Below, one piece after another: positions 40,061 to 47,713 of a stretch of 64,000 nucleotides of DNA. Made by a program: the position numbers and the translations under genes. The notes beneath the pieces are model-generated. The model was not told the origin of the DNA. It saw only the letters and a program-made list of their open reading frames with translations, and did no database searches. The DNA is from Hyphomonadaceae bacterium (GTDB lineage: Bacteria > Pseudomonadota > Alphaproteobacteria > Caulobacterales > Aquidulcibacteraceae), in assembly GCA_016791385.1 (NCBI GenBank), contig JAEUMR010000085.1, forward strand, positions 31,775 through 95,774, in the 5' to 3' direction. How positions within the stretch are numbered: position 1 is the stretch's first letter; every line of letters starts with the position of its first letter.

Positions 40061-41095
40061 CTAGCGGCTTCCTTTGAGCGCAGCGCCCGTCTCGCGGGCA
40101 ATGCGGCGCACGGCTTCGTCCGCCGCGCGCGCCGCGCCCGAGAACGCAACAAAGCCGTGTGGCAAACTGTCGAAGCGGGCGTAGCTCGTCTTCACGCCCG
40201 CCTCCTCCAGCCGCTTGGCGTAGGCTTCGCCCTGATCGAGCAGCATGTCGAAGCCAGCGGTGTAGACCAAAGCCGGCGCAAGCCCACGCAGATCTTCCAC
40301 CCGCCCCGGCGACACGCGCGGATTGCCCGGCTCAACGCCTTCGGGGAGGTAATTGCGCACGAAGAACTCGATCGTCTCGGCCGTCAGCGGCCAGGCGTCG
40401 GCGAAATCGTGCATCGACGGGGTTTCGCTGGTGAAGTCGATGCCGGGATAGATCAGCAGCTGCAGCACTGGCGGGCGCGTCTTCTTGAATTCCTGGGCGA
40501 TGATGGCGGCGAAATTGCCGCCCATGGAATCGCCGCCTACCGCCGCCTTGCCCACCGCCGCGCCATAGCGCGAGGCATTGTCGAGCGCCCACGTATAAGC
40601 GGCGATGCAGTCTTCGAGGCCGACTGGAAACTTGAATTCCGGCGCTAGCCGGTAATCGACCGAAAGCACCGGCGCACCAGCCTCGCGCGCGATCAGGCCG
40701 CACAGGCGATGGCACACTTCAAGCGAACCGATGACGCCGCCGCCGAAATGGTAATAGACCATCATCGCCGCGGAATTGTCGCGCACCGTCGGCAGGTAGA
40801 GCCGCGCCGGCACCGAATGCGAGCGGCCGGTAATGTACACCTTCTCCACCCGCACGCCGGGCACTTTGGGCCCGCCGAACAATTCAGCGCCGGCCTCCGT
40901 CTGCGCGCGCAGATTGGCGACGGTCTGCTGCTCCCACGGGATCGCACGCTGGCGCGCCTGCGCTTCCAGGAACTGGAAGCGCGGATCGAGCGTCATGCCG
41001 CGCACCGTGCGCGGCTCGCCGCCGGACGCCTTGATCAGCGCTGCATCGGAACGCGACAAAGCAAGATGAACCAGCAATTTACGCAGCCAGGACAA
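40061..41095 (-). CDS. Alpha/beta hydrolase, hormone-sensitive-lipase family
   Basis: A 344-residue esterase. The oxyanion motif is YYHFGGGVIGS (an HGGG variant), the nucleophile elbow is GGDSMGGNFAA, the acid is in AGFDMLLDQGEAYA and the His in SLPHGFVAFSG. LSVDYRLAPEFKFP is the family signature. It should hydrolyse short acyl esters. TTG 41095 with AGGAGA upstream is the best start; a longer reading runs into the TetR gene. The stop is directly followed by the first codon of the MFS gene, so the two are coupled. Confidence 0.9.
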   Translation of the reverse strand: MSWLRKLLVHLALSRSDAALIKASGGEPRTVRGMTLDPRFQFLEAQARQRAIPWEQQTVANLRAQTEAGAELFGGPKVPGVRVEKVYITGRSHSVPARLYLPTVRDNSAAMMVYYHFGGGVIGSLEVCHRLCGLIAREAGAPVLSVDYRLAPEFKFPVGLEDCIAAYTWALDNASRYGAAVGKAAVGGDSMGGNFAAIIAQEFKKTRPPVLQLLIYPGIDFTSETPSMHDFADAWPLTAETIEFFVRNYLPEGVEPGNPRVSPGRVEDLRGLAPALVYTAGFDMLLDQGEAYAKRLEEAGVKTSYARFDSLPHGFVAFSGAARAADEAVRRIARETGAALKGSR

Positions 41096-41115
41096 GGCGC
41101 GGTGTCTCCTGAATT

Positions 41116-41736
41116 TCAGCCCTGGCGCGGAACGCCGGCCAGCCCGTTGAGAATGAGCCCAGTGGCGAACGCCGCCGCCTCGTCGATAGCTGGCGGCGCA
41201 CGGCGCAGCATCGCGCCCCCCACCTCTTGCGCAATGCCGATGCAGGCGCAAGCGAGATAGTCCGCATCCACGTGCGGAGCGTCCCCGCGCGCGATCGCTT
41301 CTTCCAGGCTCTGCCGCACTTCCTGGTAGACCGCCATCATTTCCGGCGTGTCCATGCGGATCACGTGCGGGCGCCGTTCGTCGATGGGCAGGCCTTCGCT
41401 CTCATTGTCTTCGACGATGAAGCGGAAATACGCCACGAACGCGCTGTGCAGATAATCCTTGAACGAGCGCGCATGCTCGCGCGCCATGCGCAGGATCGGC
41501 CGGAACCGGCGCGCGCCATCGTCGGCCAGCGCTTCGAACACCTCTTCCTTGGAGCGGAAGTAATTGTAGAACGTGCCCGACGCCAGTTCGGTGCCGCGGA
41601 TGATGTCGCGCACCGTAGCCGCTTCGTAGCCAAGCTGAGCGAAGATGCGCCGCGCCGCCATCAGAATAGCCTGACGGTTGGCGAGCTTGGTCCGCTCACG
41701 CTTGCCGATCGGCTCGACTGAGGCCGTTTCACTCAT
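41116..41736 (-). CDS. TetR family transcriptional regulator
   Basis: A 206-residue TetR protein. The DNA-binding domain is clear (ANRQAILMAARRIFAQLGYE, VRDIIRGTELASGTFYNYF, RSKEEVFEAL), the ligand domain is helical and of common size. It is divergent from the two thioesterase genes and lies just upstream of the hydrolase and MFS genes on its own strand, so it may control both sides. A 13-base dyad lies in the intergenic space at 41784-41796. ATG 41742 is an alternative start. Confidence 0.88.
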   Translation of the reverse strand: MSETASVEPIGKRERTKLANRQAILMAARRIFAQLGYEAATVRDIIRGTELASGTFYNYFRSKEEVFEALADDGARRFRPILRMAREHARSFKDYLHSAFVAYFRFIVEDNESEGLPIDERRPHVIRMDTPEMMAVYQEVRQSLEEAIARGDAPHVDADYLACACIGIAQEVGGAMLRRAPPAIDEAAAFATGLILNGLAGVPRQG

Positions 41737-41783
41737 GCTCATTCCTGCTGGTTCTGCCCCGCGCCGCCATGACCGCACAAGAG

Positions 41784-41796
41784 TGACGTTCCGTCA
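41784..41796. promoter_or_regulatory. Candidate TetR operator
   Basis: The dyad TGACG-TTC-CGTCA lies in the 106-base divergent gap between the TetR gene and the first thioesterase gene. Its size and place fit a TetR-type operator. Arms of the same sequence occur with a 4-base spacer upstream of the MerR gene at 23195-23208, so the arms alone are not specific to this regulator. Confidence 0.4.
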
Positions 41797-41842
41797 ACTT
41801 CATTGTTGGCAGTGGCGCCCCGGCGCGTGCTAGCACGCTCGC

Positions 41843-42340
41843 ATGAGTGAAGCGAACCCGCCCGCCTCGTACGCGGCCGCCACCGATGACGTGCTGCAGC
41901 GCATCCTCTCCATGTTCCAGTTCACACCGCAAGCGCGCGCGCTGGGCATCGAGGTGACGCGGGTCGAAAAGGGCCGCGTTTGGGGCAAGGCGCCCTACCG
42001 GGAAGAGCTGATCGGCGACCCCGAGCACAGGGTGATCGCTGGCGGCGTGCTGACCACGTTCCTCGACCAGCTCTCAGGCACCGCGGCGATCGCGGCGATG
42101 GAGACGCCCACCACCGTGGCCACCATCGACATCCGCATCGACTATATGCGCCCGGCTGAGCCCGGCCGCGACGTGCTGGCCGAAGCGCATTGCTACAAGC
42201 TCGGCAAGAGCGTCGCCTTCGTGCGCGCAGTCGCTTACGAGGACTCGCCGGACAATCCGATCGCGCACGCGAGCAGCGCCTTCATGGTCAATTCCAGCGG
42301 CGGCCGGAAGTTCGGCGCCAATCTGCGGAAGAAATCATGA
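41843..42340 (+). CDS. PaaI family hotdog thioesterase
   Basis: A 165-residue hotdog-fold protein: ALGIEVTRVEKGRVWGKAPY, the helix GGVLTTFLDQLSGTAAIAAM (with the family GG-x(n)-D region, Asp at DQ), TIDIRIDYMRPAEPG and a last strand SVAFVRAVAYEDSPD. It would hydrolyse an acyl-CoA thioester; substrate unknown. The stop overlaps the next start (ATGA), giving a tandem pair of thioesterases that may form heteromers. Confidence 0.88.
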   Translation: MSEANPPASYAAATDDVLQRILSMFQFTPQARALGIEVTRVEKGRVWGKAPYREELIGDPEHRVIAGGVLTTFLDQLSGTAAIAAMETPTTVATIDIRIDYMRPAEPGRDVLAEAHCYKLGKSVAFVRAVAYEDSPDNPIAHASSAFMVNSSGGRKFGANLRKKS

Positions 42341-42762
42341 CGACGACGCATGAACGCGTCGCCGCCGCGTTGGCGCGTATTCCCTATGCGCGCTTCATCG
42401 GTTTGCGCGTCGACCTGAAGGGCGATGAACTCACCTTGGTGATGCCGTTCGGCGATCACCTGGTCGGCAATCCGATGCTGCCGGCGCTGCATGGCGGCGT
42501 CGTCGGCGCGCTGCTGGAGATGACGGCGCTGACGCAGCTGGCGATCGCATCGAAAACGGAGACGTTTCCAAAGACGATCGATATCGGCATCGATTATCTG
42601 CGCTCGGGCCGCCCGGTCGACACCTTCGCCCGCGCACGCGTGGTCAAGATCGGGCGGCGCATCGCCAATGTGCAGGCCGAAGCCTGGCAAGGCGAACGCG
42701 GCCAACCGATCGCCACGCTGCACGGCCACTTCCTGACGCCGGAAGAAGAGCGCGGCGCGTAG
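42337..42762 (+). CDS. PaaI family hotdog thioesterase, second copy
   Basis: A 141-residue hotdog protein with LHGGVVGALLEMTALTQLAI (HGG motif), PKTIDIGIDYLRSGRPVD and VVKIGRRIANVQAEAWQG. The HGG motif is kept more clearly than in the first copy. The ATG overlaps the upstream stop, so the two are co-translated. The acyl-CoA substrate is unknown. Confidence 0.88.
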   Translation: MTTTHERVAAALARIPYARFIGLRVDLKGDELTLVMPFGDHLVGNPMLPALHGGVVGALLEMTALTQLAIASKTETFPKTIDIGIDYLRSGRPVDTFARARVVKIGRRIANVQAEAWQGERGQPIATLHGHFLTPEEERGA

Positions 42763-42842
42763 CTATCCATCAGCGCAGCGCACTTCTCATCAAGCCCCCA
42801 CGTTTCCCGGCCGTAGCGCCGCGCAGAGCCGGCTTCGGGAAA

Positions 42843-42902
42843 GGAGCGCGCGGCCTCCGGCCGCGCATGCCTGCGTTGGCGCGGCCGGAGGCCGCGCGCT
42901 CC
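42843..42902. repeat. Perfect 24-bp inverted repeat
   Basis: Bases 42843-42866 and 42879-42902 are exact reverse complements over 24 bases (core GCGCGGCCTCCGGCCGCGC), with a 12-base loop. Downstream of the thioesterase pair, it lacks a T-run, so a dispersed palindrome of the REP type is more likely than a terminator. Confidence 0.85.
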
Positions 42903-43170
42903 AATAGGCGCCGCCGCACTTTGTCCCCAGCGCGCGCACGAAAACGCGCGCCGCATCAAGTCTCTGCGCGCCCGTCACAGCGATTCAATCCGACACCGCG
43001 CAAGTCATGCGAAGATCGCTCCGTCTTCTGCAGGGAGGTTGTCGGTACCAACGCCAAACAGCGCAGAAGATGCGGATTGAACGTGAAGGGGTGTGAAAGC
43101 GGCGACGCTGGAGCGCTCCAGTTTCGAGGAGGATGAAACTCGAAAGCACCGGCGGGAGAAGTGCAGCACA

Positions 43171-43275
43171 GAGTCATCCCGGGGCTCGCGCAGCGAGAAC
43201 CCGGGACCCAGGAGCAAACGCGCGACCTGTGACCCCCTGGGTCCCGGACAGCGCTGCGCGCTTCCGGGATGACTC
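43171..43275. repeat. Compound palindrome of the GTCATCCCGG family
   Basis: Outer arms GAGTCATCCCGG (43171-43182) and CCGGGATGACTC (43264-43275) and inner arms CCCGGGACCCAGG (about 43200) and CCCTGGGTCCCGG (43235-43247) are complementary. Sequences of this make-up are very common dispersed repeats in alphaproteobacterial genomes. A 25-base part (43244-43268) recurs in exact inverted form at 43578-43602. Confidence 0.8.
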
Positions 43276-43577
43276 GGAGCTGCACCGTTGGCCCCCGCCG
43301 CACGTCGACCGGGAACGTCGAGCACGGCGCCAAGTCCATGGTCCGGACCCCCAGCGTTTGCGGAGATCGCACGCGAAGCGGCAACGCGGCGATCAGCTAC
43401 AAGAACCGTCCGCGAAAACGCATGGCCCTCCGGCATGACGCCAACGCCTCGGGCTCGCGCCGGTTGAGAGAACAATCCGCGCGAGGGCGCGCTTCGGCAC
43501 AACCCCACGCACTACACTTCTGAGCGCTCCGCCGGAGCGCGCCCCCGCGCTCCCGATGGAGCCAAGTGAAACGCAAA

Positions 43578-43602
43578 CCCGGAAGCGCGCAGCGCTGTCC
43601 GG
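43578..43602. repeat. Inverted partial copy of the 43171 repeat
   Basis: These 25 bases are the exact reverse complement of 43244-43268 (core GAAGCGCGCAGCGCTGTCC). The rest of the compound repeat is not present here, so it is a fragment. Confidence 0.75.
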
Positions 43603-43650
43603 CCTCGTGTGCAGCAAGGCAAAATGGCGCGCCGCAGCGCGCCATCCACA

Positions 43651-43682
43651 CAAAAACGCCGCGGCCCGTTCGCCGCGGCGTT
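43651..43682 (-). terminator. Rho-independent terminator of gcrA
   Basis: On the minus strand the 11-base arms (43655-43665 and 43672-43682, core ACGCCGCGGC) are perfect complements with a 6-base loop and are followed by TTTTTG. It lies 20 bases past the gcrA stop. Confidence 0.85.
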
Positions 43683-43702
43683 CAAGTCACAGGGGTAAAT
43701 GC

Positions 43703-44209
43703 CTACATCGACGCCAAGCGCAGCATCCGGCGCAGTTCGTCCGGCGCGTTGACGCGGCGCTTCTTGGCTTGGCTCGGCTGATACGCCAGCCGCGCGTGAT
43801 CTTGGCAGTACGGATGACTGCCGAACGAAGCGCGGCCGCAGAAGGCGAAATTCGGGTCGTTCGGATCGCCGATCGGGTATTTGCACATGCTCTCATTGAG
43901 CGTCAGCACCGAAGCGGCCTTACCGTCTTCGAGCCTCAGCGGCTCGAGATCGGGAATGACCACGGCCGGAACCGCCGATGGCGGCCGCAGGCGCGGCGCG
44001 CTCGGGCCGACAATACGCGGCCGCGCGGCGCGGACCGGGCGCTTGGCCGGACGCGAGGGCGTAGCCCTGCCCGCGAGCCCAAGCCGGTGCACCTTGCCAA
44101 TGACGGCGTTGCGGGTGACCCCGCCCAATTGTTTAGCGATTTGGCTAGCGGATAGACCTTCGGTCCAAAGCTTACGCAAGAGCGCGACGCGCTCGTCAGT
44201 CCAACCCAT
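43703..44209 (-). CDS. gcrA: GcrA cell cycle regulator
   Basis: A 168-residue protein of the GcrA family. The N-terminus (MGWTDERVALLRKLWTEGLS, then ASQIAKQLGGVTRNAVIGKV and HRLGLAGR) is the signature helix-turn-helix. The C-terminal domain has CKYPIGDPNDPNFAFCGR and SHPYCQDHARLAYQP, which binds sigma70. GcrA activates S-phase genes at promoters carrying CcrM-methylated GANTC in Caulobacterales. A GANTC site (GAATC, 44349-44353) lies about 140 bases upstream. ATG 44209 is chosen because homologues begin MSWTDERV. A strong terminator follows. Confidence 0.96.
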   Translation of the reverse strand: MGWTDERVALLRKLWTEGLSASQIAKQLGGVTRNAVIGKVHRLGLAGRATPSRPAKRPVRAARPRIVGPSAPRLRPPSAVPAVVIPDLEPLRLEDGKAASVLTLNESMCKYPIGDPNDPNFAFCGRASFGSHPYCQDHARLAYQPSQAKKRRVNAPDELRRMLRLASM

Positions 44210-44487
44210 GTTCAAGCCCCTTTGCCCATGGCCCTGCGAGACCGCAGGGATAAAAGACACTCGCGTGGATGGTGAGAAAGGTCAACTAATTGCGATGTAA
44301 CAACTGTGGAAACACAAGATACAGTGGTCTTATCCCCATTGCCTTGCCGAATCACTAACAGCTTCTCCAAGTCATCCTCAGGCGCTGCTCTCGCCGAAAG
44401 TGCTTTGCCGGCGGGGCCTTAGCCTGTTGTTCATGGTTAACGAGCGCCAAGACTCGTAAAGAATTTGTTAGAAGGACCGTTCTCGTT

Positions 44488-45291
44488 ATGGACACACGCG
44501 TCGCGCCCCTCCCCACCCGCCACTACGGCGCCATCAATTGGCTGGGCCTGGAGACGCTGATCCGGCGCGAGATCCAGCGCTTCCTCAAAGTCGGGGCGCA
44601 GACCGTGTTCGCGCCGCTGATCCAGACGCTGCTGTTCATGATGGTGTTCTCGCTGGTGCGCGGGGGCCATTGGCCGGGCACCGAACGCGCCTACGCCGAC
44701 GGGCTGGCGGCGGGCCTTGTCATGATGTCGATCCTGTCGAACGCGTTTCAGAACTCGTCCTCGTCGATCGTCATCGCCAAGGTGCAAGGCAACGCCGTCG
44801 ACTTCCTGATGCCGCCGCTCTCGGCGCTCGAACTCACCATCGCCTTCATCGTCGGCGCCGCCGCGCGCGGCTTGCTCGTCGGCCTCGCCAGCCTGATCGC
44901 CGTCGCCTGGCTCGCCAACATCATGCCGGTGCATCCGCTGGCGGCGCTCTATTATGCGCTCGTCGCTTCGGTGATCTTCGGCGCCATTGGCCTGATGGGC
45001 GGCATCTGGGCCGACAAGTTCGATCACCTCGCTGCGGTGACGAACTTCATCATCGTGCCGCTGACATTCCTCTCCGGCACATTCTACTCGACCTCGATCC
45101 TGCCCGAACCGATCCGCACCGTCTCGCACTACAATCCGGTGTTCTCGCTGATCGACGGCTTCCGCTTCGGCTTCATTGGCCACAACGATGCGCCGCTATT
45201 GCAAGGCGCACTGTTCACCGGCGCGCTGGCGCTGGTGCTGAGCTATGCGTGCTGGATGATGCTGAAAAGCGGGTACAGGCTGCGGAGCTAG
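44488..45291 (+). CDS. ABC-2 type transporter permease
   Basis: A 267-residue permease with six hydrophobic segments: TVFAPLIQTLLFMMVFSLV, AAGLVMMSILSNAFQNSSSS, LTIAFIVGAAARGLLVGLAS, ALYYALVASVIFGAIGLMGG, VPLTFLSGTFYSTSILPEPI (the family EA-like/ABC-2 signature with YNPVFSLIDGFRFG) and ALFTGALALVLSYACWMML. It should be the membrane part of an exporter of a polysaccharide, lipid or drug, but no ATPase gene is adjacent, so the partner is encoded elsewhere. GANTC site GACTC at 44451-44455 lies in its promoter. Confidence 0.88.
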   Translation: MDTRVAPLPTRHYGAINWLGLETLIRREIQRFLKVGAQTVFAPLIQTLLFMMVFSLVRGGHWPGTERAYADGLAAGLVMMSILSNAFQNSSSSIVIAKVQGNAVDFLMPPLSALELTIAFIVGAAARGLLVGLASLIAVAWLANIMPVHPLAALYYALVASVIFGAIGLMGGIWADKFDHLAAVTNFIIVPLTFLSGTFYSTSILPEPIRTVSHYNPVFSLIDGFRFGFIGHNDAPLLQGALFTGALALVLSYACWMMLKSGYRLRS

Positions 45292-45296
45292 TCCGG

Positions 45297-46307
45297 CTAG
45301 ACGCTCAACGCCTTCGCCAGCTTAGGCAAAAACACGTCCATCCGGTAATCGACGTCCATGTGATCGTCGTCGAATTCCTCGTATTCGTGGGCGATGCCGG
45401 CGGCTGTGAGCTTCTTGGCAAAGCGGCGCATGCCGAGATGGATGCGGAAATTATCGTGGTCGCCGCAATCCATGTAGATCAGCTTCAACTTGCGCAGATT
45501 TTCGCCCAGCGTGTCGAACATCACCACCGGATCGTGCGCCATCCATTGCGCCCAGCGCTCGGGGATGAATTCGCCAGTATAAGGATCGAGCGGCAGGCGC
45601 ATGCTCATAAATTTCGAGGGGTCCGGATCGAAGAACGCGCTCTGCGCCAAATCCATCAGCGCCAGCGATTCCTTGAAGCTCATCTTCCGCTTCGCGGTCG
45701 TCGCCTTCCAGAATTTCTCGATCGAGTAATCGTGCTTGCGCAGCTGGTCGATGTCCTCAAGCAAAGCGGGAATGTAGAGCGCGTCGAAACCCATGTCGCC
45801 GCTATTGATCGAAATCGCGTCCCAGAAATCGGCGCGGTTCATGCCGTGCCAAGCGGCGCCGTAGCCGCCCGAGGACTTGCCGAACAGGCCGCGCCTGCCC
45901 TTGCCGCCGCAAGCAAAGCGCTGCTCCACGAACGGGACGATCTCGTCGCAAATGTAGTCGGCGTAACGGCCCGTGCCGATGCTGTTCAGATATTGGTTGC
46001 CGAACAGCTTGGTGAAGCAATCGGGAAACACCACCACCACGCGCGGCATGCCTTCATGCGTCAGCCGGTCCAGGCGCTCGGGCACGTTTTCCGTGAAGCC
46101 CTGCCAATTGGCGTGCGCGAGGCCGGACGAGGTGTAGCCCTTCAAATCCACCAGCACCGGCAAGCGCTCGCCGGCGCTCCAGCCGGGCGGGGTCCAGACA
46201 TAGAGCTCGCGCTCGGCCGGATCGCCGAGCGGGTTGCCCTGCAGCACGACGGATTGATGAACCAGGCGATGCAGTTCGCCGCGGGGGATGGCGTGGTTTC
46301 GTCTCAT
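45297..46307 (-). CDS. Esterase, alpha/beta-hydrolase fold (enterochelin-esterase-like)
   Basis: A 336-residue protein of the esterase D/enterobactin-esterase-like group. The nucleophile elbow is GLFGKSSGGYGAAWHG, the strand VVVVFPDCFTKLFGNQYLNS precedes it, and the likely His is in EEFDDDHMDVDYRMDV. No signal peptide is evident. The natural ester is unknown. Start 46307 gives MRRNHAIPRGELHRL; longer readings would overlap the argD leader. It is convergent with the permease gene 5 bases away and divergent from argD. Confidence 0.82.
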   Translation of the reverse strand: MRRNHAIPRGELHRLVHQSVVLQGNPLGDPAERELYVWTPPGWSAGERLPVLVDLKGYTSSGLAHANWQGFTENVPERLDRLTHEGMPRVVVVFPDCFTKLFGNQYLNSIGTGRYADYICDEIVPFVEQRFACGGKGRRGLFGKSSGGYGAAWHGMNRADFWDAISINSGDMGFDALYIPALLEDIDQLRKHDYSIEKFWKATTAKRKMSFKESLALMDLAQSAFFDPDPSKFMSMRLPLDPYTGEFIPERWAQWMAHDPVVMFDTLGENLRKLKLIYMDCGDHDNFRIHLGMRRFAKKLTAAGIAHEYEEFDDDHMDVDYRMDVFLPKLAKALSV

Positions 46308-46389
46308 GAAAAGGTGATTATACCGGATGCTTGACCTGACAAGCGGCGCGGACCAGAACCCTCGCCTTTCCCAGCCTTCGAGAGCCAAA

Positions 46390-47583
46390 ATGAGCGCCGC
46401 AGAAAGCCATATCCTCCCGGTCTATTCCCCGCCCGAGCAGGTGTTCGTGCGCGGCGAGGGCTGCTGGATCTGGGACGACAAGGGCGACAAGTATCTCGAT
46501 TGCATCGCCGGCATCGCCGTGAACGCATTCGGCCACGCTCCGCCCTTCCTGGTGAAGGCGCTGACCGAGCAAGCCGGCAAGCTCTGGCACACCTCGAACA
46601 TGTTCAAGGTGAAGGGCCAGGAAGAGCTGGCCGACAAGTACACACGCGACAGCTTCGCTGACGTCGTGTTCTTCACCAACTCGGGCACCGAAGCGATCGA
46701 AGGCGCGCTAAAGACGGCGCGCAAATATCACAGCGCCAACGGCCATCCCGAGCGCATCGACATCATCGGCTTCCAAGGCTCGTTCCACGGCCGCTCGTAC
46801 GGCGCGATCAACGCCAGCGGCAATTCGAGCTATCTCGACGGCTTCGGCCCGCGCCTGCCCGGCTTCATCCAGGCCCCGTACGGCGACCTTGAAGAGGTGA
46901 AGAAGCTGATCGGTCCGACCACCGCCGCGATCATCATCGAGCCGGTGCAAGGCGAAGGCGGCGTCCGCGCCGTACCGGATGAATTCCTGCGCGGCCTGCG
47001 CAAGCTCGCCGACGACAATGGCTTCCTGCTCATCTTCGACGAAGTGCAATCGGGCGCGGGCCGCACCGGCAAGATGTGGGCCCACCAATGGTCGGGCGTG
47101 ACGCCCGACATCATGGCTGTCGCCAAGGGCGTCGGCGGCGGCTTCCCGATGGGCGCCTTCATGGCCACCAAGGAAGCGGCCAAAGGCATGGTGCGCGGCG
47201 TGCACGGCACCACCTTCGGCGGCAACCCGCTGGCGATGGCTGTCGGCAACGCAGCGTACGACGAACTGTCGAAACCCGAATTCCTCGAACACGTGAACAC
47301 GGTGGCGAACCATCTCGGCCAAGCGCTTGAGAGCCTGAAGGACCGCCACCCCGATCTGGTCGTCGCCGTCACGGGCAAGGGCCTGCTGCGCGGCCTCAAG
47401 CTGAAGATCGATCCCAAGCAGATCCAAGCCAAGCTGCGCGACCGCAAGGTGCTGGTCGGCGTCGCCGGTGACAACGTGCTGCGCCTTGCCCCGCCGCTGG
47501 TGATCAGCGAAGCGGAAGCGCGCCAAGCGGTCGACGCGATCGACGCGGCGCTCGCCGCGCACATGGCCGAGGCCGGCGCGTGA
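46390..47583 (+). CDS. argD: Acetylornithine aminotransferase
   Basis: A 397-residue class III PLP aminotransferase. Signatures: GIAVNAFGHAPPF, FFTNSGTEAIEGALKTAR, FHGRSYGA, IIIEPVQGEGGV, LLIFDEVQSGAGRTGKMWAH and the PLP lysine in DIMAVAKGVGGGFPMGAF. It converts N-acetylglutamate semialdehyde to N2-acetylornithine in arginine synthesis. ATG 46390 gives the normal homologue start; the extra upstream residues in the longer reading are rejected. argF follows after an inverted repeat of 78 bases. Confidence 0.95.
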   Translation: MSAAESHILPVYSPPEQVFVRGEGCWIWDDKGDKYLDCIAGIAVNAFGHAPPFLVKALTEQAGKLWHTSNMFKVKGQEELADKYTRDSFADVVFFTNSGTEAIEGALKTARKYHSANGHPERIDIIGFQGSFHGRSYGAINASGNSSYLDGFGPRLPGFIQAPYGDLEEVKKLIGPTTAAIIIEPVQGEGGVRAVPDEFLRGLRKLADDNGFLLIFDEVQSGAGRTGKMWAHQWSGVTPDIMAVAKGVGGGFPMGAFMATKEAAKGMVRGVHGTTFGGNPLAMAVGNAAYDELSKPEFLEHVNTVANHLGQALESLKDRHPDLVVAVTGKGLLRGLKLKIDPKQIQAKLRDRKVLVGVAGDNVLRLAPPLVISEAEARQAVDAIDAALAAHMAEAGA

Positions 47584-47614
47584 GCAGCGCGCTGAAAGGA
47601 TCGTGCGTGGCGTC

Positions 47615-47692
47615 GCCCTTCGACAAGCTCAGGGTGACGCCAATCCAAGCGCTCCGCCATCCCAGTAGCGTCAGCCTGAGCTTGTCGAAGGC
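47615..47692. repeat. Inverted repeat between argD and argF
   Basis: The left arm (47615-47639, core TTCGACAAGCTCAGGGTGAC) and the right arm (47669-47692, core CAGCCTGAGCTTGTCGAAGG) are near-perfect complements over 24 bases with a 29-base loop. The sequence TTCGACAAGCTCAGG is a very frequent dispersed palindrome in alphaproteobacteria. It lies in the 130-base gap inside the arg cluster and could weaken read-through to argF or mark mRNA processing. Confidence 0.75.
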
Positions 47693-47713
47693 AACACGGG
47701 CCACAGGCGGCAG

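Larger units (their letters stand above)
42763..43655. repeat. Gene-free stretch filled with palindromic repeats
   Basis: About 900 bases with no supportable gene: reading frames here have no homology that I recognise and overlap palindromes. Contents, left to right: perfect 24-base inverted repeat 42843-42902; nested arms TTCAATCCG / CGGATTGAA around 42985-43080; 14-base palindrome CTGGAGCGCTCCAG (43108-43121); the compound repeat 43171-43275; hairpin GCGCTCC-G-CCGGAGCGC region near 43525; an inverted partial copy at 43578-43602; hairpin ATGGCGCGC-CGCA-GCGCGCCAT near 43624. This looks like a place where dispersed repeats have accumulated. Confidence 0.7.

Noticed and set aside
42867-43653. 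Several open frames of 60-170 codons in the repeat-rich gap
   Set aside because: They run through palindromes, lack ribosome sites and give Arg/Pro-rich products without homology.
44300-44340. Possible DnaA boxes (TGTGGAAAC, TTATCCCCA) near gcrA
   Set aside because: Each has at least one mismatch to TTATCCACA and there is no cluster, dnaA/dnaN gene or AT-rich unwinding element.
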